From: PWVB01 sp964530185
GTDB taxonomy: Bacteria; Chloroflexota; Anaerolineae; B4-G1; SLSP01
Length of the DNA: 15,575 nt
Assembly: GCA_964530185.1 (NCBI GenBank)
Contig: CAZHBB010000069.1
Coordinates: forward strand, 1-15,575
Reading direction: 5' to 3'
The translations under genes were made by a program, and so were the position numbers. A model generated the notes under the pieces. It made no database searches. It had not been told where the DNA came from and was given only the letters and a program-made list of their open reading frames with translations. This document shows positions 1 through 9,200 of this stretch, one piece after another. Each line of letters opens with the position of its first letter. The first letter of the stretch is position 1.

Positions 1-77
1 GAGGAGCCGACTACCTAACCCACTAGGCGATCGGGACTTCTGTGCCCGTAGTGTATTCCAATTTGTTTGCATGCTGG

Positions 78-113
78 GTGGCTGTTGCCTCAAAGGTAAC
101 AGCCACTTGTTTG
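78..113 (+). terminator. Rho-independent-like terminator of an upstream gene outside the window
   Basis: A 12-bp stem runs from 78-89 to 95-106 (arms GTGGCTGTTGCC and GGTAACAGCCAC, one G-T wobble) around the 5-nt loop TCAAA, and a T-rich run (TTGTTTGTGT) follows. No gene in the window ends before it, so it probably closes a plus-strand gene lying upstream of position 1. The T tract is interrupted by G, so strength is uncertain. Confidence 0.7.
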
Positions 114-155
114 TGTCTCCCCTCTGATTTTGTATTCATGACGCACGCTCGACGA

Positions 156-184
156 GTGACATCTCTGCCCGTGTGGCCTATAAT
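156..184 (+). promoter_or_regulatory. Sigma70-type promoter of the SARP regulator gene
   Basis: A -35 box GTGACA (156-161, 5 of 6 consensus) and a perfect -10 box TATAAT (179-184) are separated by the optimal 17 bp. The predicted start is near 191, giving a leader of about 100 nt. A 9-bp palindrome CTCGACGAG (148-156) abuts the -35 box and could be an operator. A 6-bp inverted repeat GAGATC/GATCTC (210-215 and 235-240) lies in the leader. The two latter elements are short enough to be chance. Confidence 0.7.
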
Positions 185-286
185 TGGGGCGTGAGCGGCG
201 GCAGCATTTGAGATCCCCGGTCTTCACTTCAACTGATCTCGCGGTCCTCAAGGCTCCATGCTTCGGAAGAATGCTGCCGGCGCGGC

Positions 287-2755
287 GTGAAAGGGGGCAT
301 GGTGGCGGGACAGTCTGGCAGGGCAGCGTCGCGCGTGCCTTTGTCGGCGCGTGGTGGGGATGAGGACTCGCCAACGGGGTTCAGGTTTGAGTTGCTGGGC
401 CGCCTCCGGATCACGTACGGAGGGCATCTCCTCTCGCCGCCTCCTTACCGTACCCACAGTCTCTTGGCGGTGTTGTTGCTGCGCCCCGAGATCCGCAGGC
501 GGGTTCATCTCATTGGATTGCTCTTCCCCGATCTGCCGGAGAGTACAGCGCGTCGCAAGTTGAGCGACTTGCTCTGGTTGCTGCGTCGTGCCTTTCCCGG
601 CCTACCCCTGGAGAGCAATACCCAGGAGGCTTTCCTGTCCCGGCGAAGCCGGAGGTTGGACGTGGAGGCTTTCCGACAAGGCGCGAGGGGGGACTGCCTA
701 GAGGACTGGCTGCATGCACTGTCGCTGTATCGGGGCGATCTATTGGAAGGCAGCGGTGATGGCTGGCTGGTGGTGGAGCGAGAGGCCCTCTATTTGCAGT
801 ATGTGCGCCTGTTGCACCGCGCCTGTAGTCGTTTGTCGCAAGAGGGGAGTTTCGCGTCTGCTCTCCCTTTGGCTGAGCACTTGACTCAGGCCGAGCCCTA
901 CGACGAAAGGGCGTTGCGTTTGCTGATGCAGCTCTACTGTGAGGTAGGACGACGCGGCGCGGCCCTGGCTGCGTATGATCGTTTCGTGGCGTTGGCGGCC
1001 GACGAGCTGGCCACGACCCCGGAGCCAGCCACCCAAGCGCTCGCACAGGCGATTCGTGCTGCGAGCCCGCTGGCACGTGAGAGGTCCACGCCGCAGGTGC
1101 TGCGGGTGGACTCCCCTGAGGCCGCGCTGCGTCTGGCGCGGCTGGCTCGGTGGCGGGGCGATTGGACCAGCGCGCGTGAATACCTGACACGGGTTCGAGC
1201 TTCCCCAGTTCATCGCGAGGCTGCTTGCCTGCTGCAGGTGGACATTGCGCTCGCCAGGGGGGAATATCGGCGCGTTTCACGATTGCTGTCGACTGCTCCG
1301 ATGGCGGAAGCTCCCCGGTTGGTGCGCCGGGTGTGGTTAGCCCTTGGCCTACGGGAGCAGTCTAAGCTCCAAGACGTTGCCCTGGATGCCCTGATGCTCG
1401 CCTGTGAGGCAGGGGATGGAGAGGTGGAGTTGGAAGCCTTGCTGGCCCTGACCGCTGTGCAACAGGAGATTGGGCAGTACGCCCAGAGCATACGGAGCGC
1501 TGAACGCGCACTTTCCCTTGCGCGCGCAAGCAGATCGCATGCTGACGTCGTTCGGGCGCTGACCCTGAGGGGGTTCGGGAAACAGGGGGAAGGGCGTCAC
1601 ACCCAAGCGTTGCCGGATTTTTATGAAGCACGCTCGATTGCCTTGGAGCAAGGGCTACGCCTCTGTATGACGCAGGTACTACGCGGGGTCTGGCTGGCTC
1701 TCGTCCACACTGGCCAGATGATGGCGGCGCTGGCAGTTGTCCAAGAGGAGTTGAGCATCTGCCGTGACCTGGGGCTGGAGCGACAGGAAGCTGAGGCTCT
1801 GGAAGGATTGGCGCTAGTCCAGGATTATCTAGGCCGCTCGGCGGACAGCCTGCGCACCATGGAGCAGGCACTTGCCATAAGCCGTCGCTTGGGCGATCCC
1901 GTGCGGCTGGCGATCAGCCAGTACAATCTGGCGTACACGTTGCTGTATCATGATGACGGAGAGGCCCGCCGAGCGGCGGTATACGCCAAGGAAGCTCTGG
2001 CTGCCTTCCGTGATCACAAGCAGGCCGCATGGGAGGCGGCTGCATTGGCCGCCTTGGGATATGCGTTGTGGGTGGACGGGGCGTACAGCGCGGCGCTATC
2101 GTGCTTCCAGGAGGCCTATGCGGTAAGCGAACGTGTCGGTCGCCTGGGCTATCTATCGGAGCTGTTGGCCTATCAGGGCCTGGCCCATCTCGGCCTGGGT
2201 CAGGACGGCGAAGCGCTTTCCCAGACCCGCAGGGCTATGCTGGCCTTGGCTCAGGGGGAGGTCAGCCAGGAGGTCATCCCCGAGATCTACTACGCTCACG
2301 CGCTTGCCCTCCAGGTCAGTGGCTATGAGGATCAGGCTCAGCGCCAGTTCTCTGTCGCCTACGATCACCTGCTGACCGTTGCCGCGCGTCTGGAGGATGA
2401 AGACGCCCGTCAGACGTTTTTCTATCGCAACCCCACTACGCGACGTCTGATGCAGGCGCTGCGGGCGCGAGGGATGGTCCCGGCGCGCGGCGATGGTGTG
2501 GTCACCCGCCAATTACCCGCGTCGCAAGGGGCGCGCCTCGTTCGGGTCCGGTGGACGCCTGATGCCGGGCCGGCGGATGTGGCCGTGAAGCGTGCACAGG
2601 GCGCGATTGCGCTCAGGCGTGCCCGTCTGGCTCGTCTCATGCGCGAGGCGCGATCCCAAGGGGCCAACCCTACCACGGCGCAACTGGCTGAGACCCTGGG
2701 CGTCAGTGTCCGCACGATCCAGCGCGACTTGGCTGTGCTGCGCGCGGATGCGTGA
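287..2755 (+). CDS. SARP/BTAD-family transcriptional regulator with TPR array and C-terminal HTH
   Basis: Predicted cytoplasmic transcriptional activator of the AfsR/DnrI/EmbR (SARP) kind. Residues ~33-127 match the OmpR-type winged helix of SARPs (FELLGRLRI start, LLFPDLPE and LSDLLWLLRRAF segments, then LDVEAF). Residues ~125-260 match the bacterial transcriptional activation domain, ending in the AAYDRFV...L pattern. Residues ~275-700 are helical and Ala/Leu-rich, read as TPRs (for example LGYALWVDGAYSAALSCFQEA). After a linker, residues ~770-818 form a second helix-turn-helix (LAETLGVSVRTIQRDLAVL), of DeoR/HTH_11 style. No NB-ARC, AAA or Walker motif is present, unlike AfsR. The start is uncertain: GTG 287, ATG 299 and GTG 302 are all in frame, and the purine run AAGGGGG (291-297) lies too close to ATG 299. 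It probably controls the downstream pair through the phased repeats at 2838-2868. The family is sure; the target is inferred. Confidence 0.88.
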   Translation: MKGGMVAGQSGRAASRVPLSARGGDEDSPTGFRFELLGRLRITYGGHLLSPPPYRTHSLLAVLLLRPEIRRRVHLIGLLFPDLPESTARRKLSDLLWLLRRAFPGLPLESNTQEAFLSRRSRRLDVEAFRQGARGDCLEDWLHALSLYRGDLLEGSGDGWLVVEREALYLQYVRLLHRACSRLSQEGSFASALPLAEHLTQAEPYDERALRLLMQLYCEVGRRGAALAAYDRFVALAADELATTPEPATQALAQAIRAASPLARERSTPQVLRVDSPEAALRLARLARWRGDWTSAREYLTRVRASPVHREAACLLQVDIALARGEYRRVSRLLSTAPMAEAPRLVRRVWLALGLREQSKLQDVALDALMLACEAGDGEVELEALLALTAVQQEIGQYAQSIRSAERALSLARASRSHADVVRALTLRGFGKQGEGRHTQALPDFYEARSIALEQGLRLCMTQVLRGVWLALVHTGQMMAALAVVQEELSICRDLGLERQEAEALEGLALVQDYLGRSADSLRTMEQALAISRRLGDPVRLAISQYNLAYTLLYHDDGEARRAAVYAKEALAAFRDHKQAAWEAAALAALGYALWVDGAYSAALSCFQEAYAVSERVGRLGYLSELLAYQGLAHLGLGQDGEALSQTRRAMLALAQGEVSQEVIPEIYYAHALALQVSGYEDQAQRQFSVAYDHLLTVAARLEDEDARQTFFYRNPTTRRLMQALRARGMVPARGDGVVTRQLPASQGARLVRVRWTPDAGPADVAVKRAQGAIALRRARLARLMREARSQGANPTTAQLAETLGVSVRTIQRDLAVLRADA

Positions 2756-2837
2756 GACTGGCCCGTTCCGCTGTTGTACCTCCTCGGACTGAACGTATTT
2801 CTCGGTCTTTCTCTCGTTTTGGCGCCGTCTCCCCATT

Positions 2838-2882
2838 CCACGACACCGCCACGAGAGTTCCACGAGAGGCATCGAGTATGCT
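2838..2882 (+). promoter_or_regulatory. Candidate SARP operator: three 11-bp phased direct repeats plus -10 box
   Basis: Copies of CCACGA begin at 2838, 2849 and 2860, exactly 11 bp apart. The last two share nine bases (CCACGAGAG) and the first matches seven of nine. The last repeat ends at 2868, and a -10-like TATGCT lies at 2877-2882, exactly 8 bp later. SARP operators are known as short direct repeats in 11-bp phase whose 3' copy sits about 8 bp before the -10, often with no good -35. The predicted start near 2889 leaves a short leader carrying the ribosome site of the next gene. Regulation by the adjacent SARP is an inference. Confidence 0.6.
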
Positions 2883-2914
2883 GAAAGCATCCACGGATGT
2901 GAGGAGTGCTAACG

Positions 2915-3148
2915 ATGCAGGATATGACGGTTCAACGTTCGACTGATGCTGACCCCGATGCTTTGCGCGTGAGTTTCATCCTGCGTTGTTGGGTGGGACA
3001 GGAACGGCGCGTGAGGATCCGCCTTATCGATGTGGAAACTGGTGTGGCCCACAATGTTGCCGACCTGGATCAATTGCTGACGTTGCTTGCACGGCTCATT
3101 GACGATGCACTACGGGCCGAGGCAGAGGGGGGGACTTCGATGGGTTGA
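2915..3148 (+). CDS. Small protein of unknown function between regulator and giant secreted protein
   Basis: A 77-residue protein with no signal peptide or membrane segment. ATG 2915 is preferred over the in-frame GTG 2906, because GAGGAG (2901-2906) sits 8 nt upstream of the ATG, while the GTG overlaps that ribosome site. The core (residues ~17-62) reads as two or three beta strands (VSFILRCWV, RRVRIRLIDVETGVAH) followed by a Leu-rich helix (LDQLLTLLARLID). I recall similar strand-strand-helix cores, with a W or R-V-x-L-x-D pattern and a terminal leucine helix, as short orphan proteins in Chloroflexota, but cannot assign a function. It follows the candidate SARP operator directly and lies 86 bp before the giant gene, so the two are probably one transcript. 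It could be a chaperone or regulator of its neighbour; nothing in the sequence decides this. Confidence 0.7.
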   Translation: MQDMTVQRSTDADPDALRVSFILRCWVGQERRVRIRLIDVETGVAHNVADLDQLLTLLARLIDDALRAEAEGGTSMG

Positions 3149-3150
3149 CC

Positions 3151-3166
3151 CAACGGTCATCCGTTG
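3151..3166 (+). repeat. Short hairpin in the spacer before the giant gene
   Basis: CAACGG (3151-3156) and CCGTTG (3161-3166) form a perfect 6-bp stem with the loop TCAT, immediately after the small gene's stop. No T tract follows, so it is not a classical terminator. It could set relative expression of the two genes or stabilise the upstream mRNA end. Confidence 0.4.
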
Positions 3167-3234
3167 AAGAGCCGACGGCAGAGCGCTGGTCGGGTGTGGC
3201 TGGGTAGCGGTCGTGTCAGAGAAGGAGGGTAGCC

Positions 3235-6200
3235 ATGGCTAGGAATCGGACTGGGCAAGTTTTGTATAGGCGGCAGAACTGGTCTCGGATCTGGATGAGC
3301 GCCGTCATTCTCGTGGCACTGCTATTAGGTGCAATTCCCGGTGCGGGTGTCACCGGGTCCCTAGCGGATGGACCGCCCCTGACCGGGAATGGGACTGCGC
3401 CGCAACATATGATTTTCCTGCCCCTGGTGCTCAGGCCTGGCCTGCCGTCACCGGGGGACACGCTGATTGTGAGCTGGGCCCAACGTACAGACGCTGGTGG
3501 GCGGACCGTAGTGCTGCATTGGCGATCGGGCCAGAACACAGCTCAGATGCAGAACTTCGCGCTCATTGCCACGACTCCCACGGAGACACGGTATTTTACA
3601 GTCCAGCGCCGGGTTGAGGGCGGTGTCTGGCAGGAGATCGGGGTGGCGTCATTCGCCAGCAGCCCCTCCGCTATGGCGGCGATCTTGGGAAGCGCGCTGC
3701 TGGAACAGTTGCGTTATGACCTGCGGGATTCCGCTGATGATTCTCCGCTGACCGACGCGGAGGTCTATCAGCGCCTGCAGAGCGATGCGGGACGCGCAGA
3801 GCTACTCTCCGAGCGCTTCTATCGGGTAGGACTGGCGACGGGCCGGGCGTTTCTCGATACAGGGGCTCCTAGTGGGAAGACCTTGGAATATCGCGTCATT
3901 GACTCCACGGGGAGGACCACTTATGAACCGGCCTCGGTACCCAAGACCAGCAGTGGCATCCCTGTCCCTACTCATCTGCGCGAGGTGTGGGCCGGCCCCA
4001 GCGATCTAGGGCAGCCCGGCAGTACCCGAGCGGCGGATGTTACAGAGCGCCACAGTTGGACTAAGATGCAGTTCTACCACGCCTGGGACGGGCGTGTTTA
4101 CCTCATTTGGGATCCACCGGCGGAGAATCAGGGTAATAGTGGTGACATCAGGGCCGGGCGGGAGGCTCTCAACGCCGTGGGCTACCGCGTCTATCGCGCC
4201 CCCCACGGTACGACGGCGTGGACAAACGTCACACCACGAAAGGACGAATGCCTGCGGGGAGGTAGCACGTGTGAACTGTTGGTCGGGGTGAACCCAGATG
4301 CGCCTGGGGGGACCAATACCTTCCCTGCCTACTACTTTACGGAGGACCTGACCGCGGCCTTGACCGACACCGTACAAATCTACGGGATGTGGGATTACAA
4401 AGTGTGCGCAGTCGATCTGCTGGATGCCGACGCGGGGTGTGCCACCGTGGCTGTGGATGTGCGCGAGGTGCAGCCGCCTCAGCCCGTCAGTAGGATGGCA
4501 ACGGCCCCGGGGGCTCAGCCGAACGAAGTCACCGTCACGTGGCTGTATAGCGATACCACGGAGCTGAGCACGCCGTTGCGCTTCTACGTCACGCGGAGCC
4601 CCTCGTTGCTCCTCGATCGCCAGTCTTGGGAGCCTGTGCGGGATCCGGCGACGGGCCTCGAGTATATAGAGGCCGCCAGTGGTATGGAGCAGATGTATGG
4701 CCTCACCGACATCGTCGCGCTGGGACAGGTCTTCTGGTATCGGGTACAGGTGCGGGATGATGCGGGAAACTGGTCCCGGATGGGCCGTCCGGTCAAGGTG
4801 GCACGCTATTCGCAGACAGCGCCACCGCTGAGCAGCATCCCATATGATGCGGGCAATTGCGCGGCCAATCCGCTTCCCCTGGCACTCACCGGGCTGGATC
4901 CGTCCATCGTGCTCATCACGCTCTCGCGCAGCTTCAATCCGGCTGGACCATTTGAACTGATCCGGCGTTTTCCGGTGAACAATGGGAGCGTCGAGATCAG
5001 TGATGATTACGTGCCGCCCTATCCGACGAGCGTCTACTATCATCTGCAGGCGCTGGATCATTACGGGAACGCCAGCATGCAGCAGAAGTATTGCGCACAG
5101 TTGGGGGATGGCCCCGCCGTCGACCCTGGCGCGGTTCCCGCTACTTTCGAGGTCACCTGTGAGCCGGAGAAAGGGTGCGGCTATGTGATCACAGCTACTC
5201 AGGCGACCTCCACCTCTTTGGAGATGGCAGGTTTAGCCATTGAGGTCGTGATCACGCAACCCGGCGAGAACGGCCCGATCAGCACGACGGTGTTGATCAC
5301 AGATACCGGCGTACCGGTCACGGGCCGGGTGAACGAGGGAGCGGTGGTCGAGGCCACAGCTTCTTATACTTATACCTCCGGCGCCGGTTCCGCCGCTGAT
5401 GGCGGTCAGGTTACATTCCTGGGGCGGCAGTGGGCCATTCTGGAGGGTAGCACATACTTCTCGGATACGCATCGCTATCTTGCCTCGCTGGGAGGGCTGT
5501 CGGCAGTTCAGTGGATGACCGATGACACAACCGGCGCGCACTACGTGCGAGTCACATTGGCGAATGTTGACGAGGCGACACCTCCGGTGGCGGTGTTCCG
5601 ACGGGCCGGGACGGGCAACTGGATGCAAGTGAGTGGCGTGGGCACCCTGCCGCATCACTATTTCGACGACCGATCGACCCTGATGCCATATGAAGGCTAT
5701 CAGTATGTCGTGCTGGCTCTAAGCCCCCAGACCTATGAGATGCTGGGCTTTTGGGGACCGATTACCCTCGATCCCCTGACCTCAAATCCGCCGGCGCTGG
5801 CACTGAGTCCTCCTATGGCGTCGCCTCCAGGCCTGCCGCGCACCTGTAGCAAGACTGCGTACACACCTAAGGCGGTGGGTGGACCTGCGACGATCCTGTT
5901 GGCGAATGGCTGGCAGATCAACGACGTGATGTACTGGCTCGCGACCTCGGGGGATCCCGATTGCCCCAGTGACATGCAGAGCTTTTCCTTATCGCACGCC
6001 TACGGCTTCGGTTCCCTGTCCAACGGGAGGGAGACGTGGCCCATTGAGTTCTATGACATTGGCCTCAGATCCACGGGAGCGCACGTCGACGGCAGGATTG
6101 TGGGGATCGTGAACCACGCAATTGGCAATGGTACCACGCGCTTTTATGGCACTGTGAAGCGGCTGGAATTCTGGCCCAGTGAGGTCAACGGCGAGACGCT

Positions 6201-9200
6201 GTTGGATATGCCGGATGGTATCGCGGTCGGTCACCGTGGCGAGCCCTTTAGCGGTCGTGTGAGCGGCGTCTTCCCCAACGTCACTACCAGCTTCGCTTTT
6301 GACCCGTTGTCGCTAGGGACGGACGCGGTGCTGGTGGATGGGAACCTGCCGTGGCGTCTCCATCCTGTGGCGGGGAATATCGATGAGACACGTATCGCCT
6401 TGGGCGCTTCGGCGACGACAGCCTACGGCCTGCCTGGCGGCGTCAGCAACAACCTGGGGTTTTTGGTGCCGCCCTATAGCTCCGATGCCGCGCGGGTTAC
6501 GCCCGCCGGATTACAGGGCACCTTTACCACTGGCGCTTCGTATACCTACACTACCGGCTTTCCAGCGAGCTTCGAAGTCGCTTTCGAGGGGGCTGGCGTG
6601 ACCATCGGAGACAGTCAAATCACTAGCGGATACCTGAACAACGCGGGAGCGGCGCTCAACTATTACGACACGGGGACCCTTCATGCATATGCGGCGGGCT
6701 CCCGGTTCTGTCACGGCGCCTCCCGCGAGGAGTACAGTGTGTGCACGTCTGGAGTGTTGACGGGGCGCAGGCGTCTTACGATGGCACCGCACGGGGCGAC
6801 GGCGATAGCCGTAGGCACGGAGGGGCACATCGAGATGGTCGTGGACGTGGCCGAGCGCGCGATTACCTGGCCCTCGTTCGCAGCGCCGAGCACGAACAAG
6901 GCCACGCTTTACGTCGCGGCAGCGAGTTTCGTGGACGCGCCGACACATGGCGTGCCGATGCCGGCCGAGAACGCCTGGCGTCAGCTCTCGGATGCCACCG
7001 GCGGCAAGCTGGACCCAGGTCTGAACCTAAACGCAGCGGCCGGGGCGCTGGACGATTTCAACTATGACCCGCCGGGTTTCTCTAATGTAGCGTTAGACCT
7101 TTACGTGCGCGTGGGCGGCGTGTCGGGGTATGTGCGGGTTGGGAGCACCGCATGGCGCACGAATGTCTGGGGATTTCACGTAAAGCCGCGCCGCATGGAG
7201 CTGTGGTTCTTGGATAACTCGCAGCAGGGCGGGGAGACTGAGGAAGATCTCCATCTCCCCTATCCTACAGAGGAAACACTCCAGTTGAGGGTGAAGGAGG
7301 TCGATACCCGGAATCGTCCGCTGTCGGGTGACTTCAGGAGCGATTCGACGGTGGTTGCGCACGAGTTCTGGGACTTCGTTGAGCGGCCTGCGACGTGGCA
7401 GTACAGCGTTGTCGGTGCGGACGAGTACGGGATGGCGGTGGCCGAGGCCCTGTCGCGCACGCTGACCCTGATGCTGAGCCAGGCCAGCATCCCCGGATTG
7501 CTGTTGCCCAACAGCCCCCCAAACAGCAGCCCGGTGACCCTGACGTTCAACAGCGAATGGTTTCCCGATGGGGACATAGGGGCATTGCGCTGGCAACCAT
7601 TCCCGCCGGCGGTCAAATACCGCGCGACCGGCTTGGATATGACGCTGACCTCGGTCAAGCTGAGTCGCCGCTATAGCACGCCGTTGGATCACGATAGTCT
7701 GCCGAGCACGCTGGGTATGGATGAGCACAGCACGCTGGGTGGTATTCCCTCCCGGCTCCTGGAGGATGACCACCTCACGCCAGAGTCATTGGAGGCATGC
7801 ACTCAGCAAGGGGAAGCGGGGCGGGCCTGTGGCTTCGTCGTGTTTGACGGCAATGTACGCGCGGGCGACTATGTCGGCGATCTGCGGCGCAGTGGCAGTA
7901 TAAGTGCGCAGGGCGTGGCTGGTCAGGTGATCACGCTGGATGATCTGGACGGCCAGTTTGCGGTGGCGGTCACCCAGGCGCAGAGCATGACGCATGGTCT
8001 ACAAGTCTTGGCCGCTTATGCCCCGAGTATGTGGCCGCTTCTAAACCGGAATGCCAATGACACGCTGGCGGAGAAAATGGACATTCCGGCCAAGTTTATG
8101 GGCAGCAGTGAAGGGGCTGTGATCGTCGCGCTGGACCGTGATGCCTCTATCTCCTCTGAGGAGGAAATGTTCGTGGCCGATGTGGCGGTGGTGATCTACA
8201 GCCAGTGGGAATCGACGGAGGTCTATACGGACGTGACCGGCCTCTTTGTCGGGTATGGCGCGAGCCAGGCCGCCTTCCGGGCGCTGGCGAGCCATCGTCC
8301 GCTCACCGACACGACTGCGGGCGGGGTTCGGACATACGACCGGTGGGAGGAGGTCGAGGACGATGTGATGTCCTGGGCGGAGACGTTTGGCTACGAGGAA
8401 GTCGGAGGGGAGGCGAACGACGCTGTGGACTTGGCGCGTGATACGTGGTCCAACTGGTGCACGGAATGGGAGGACTCGAGCTGTGTCACCTGCACTACCC
8501 GCTTGAGCTTCCAGGAGGTCTTCCAGGTGATCAAGCCAACGCTGAAGGGTCTCAATGGCACCGAGGCCTACGGCGTGACCGGCCTGGAGGCTGGCGACGC
8601 CTTGTCAAAGACAGAGGTCACTTTCGATACGGCGAGCCTGACCGGGATTTTCGAGACAGTGGGTGATAGTCAGGAACTTGTGCGCCTGGAAGGTGGCGCG
8701 CAGGTGGAATATCAGGTCTATCAGTATTCGGATCTGGCCCTCGATGTGTTCCTGCGCACGGATTGGGTCTCGCTGGAGATGAATCAGGATGGTGAGTTCA
8801 TCCTACAAGGAGATGTCTATCTCAACTTGATTGGAAGTATCGGGGATGAAGGCACGCTATACGCGATTGCCTTGCGTGACAATGACGAGTGGCGTTTCGA
8901 GGGGACGATCACCCTGGATCACTTCGATGTGGGGCCGCTGGGTGGCGTTGATATTGAGGGCGTGTTTGGTGCCGGTAAATATAACGGCGAGGAGTTCTCG
9001 TACTTTGGCGGGGATTTCCAGGCTGAGTACGTAGGTATCGCGGTTGGAGGCGGCTTGTTAATTGGCGCGGTCAATAAGAATAGCACGGTTCTGCGCGATG
9101 CCGGCTTTGCCGATATCCTGGATACTATGGGAGATAAGCCCGTGTACAGCGGTTTGTATGTTTACTTCTACGCCCAGGGCCCTGTCATCCCAGCGGTGGG

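Noticed and set aside
510..1280. Long antisense open frames inside the regulator and giant genes (for example 510-1280 and 4006-5061, minus strand).
   Set aside because: High GC content keeps opposite frames open. The translations are Arg/Pro/His-rich with no domain, no ribosome site and no promoter.
3188..3218. Two GGTCG copies 21 bp apart upstream of the giant gene, a possible second SARP site.
   Set aside because: The match is only five bases with a few scattered extras, no -10 follows at the right distance, and the spacing is not two exact 11-bp steps.
7705..7740. A 12-base direct repeat (AGCACGCTGGGT) in 24-bp phase inside the giant gene.
   Set aside because: Only two copies, encoding STLG twice. 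It is in frame and does not extend, so it is minor coding repetition rather than a repeat array.
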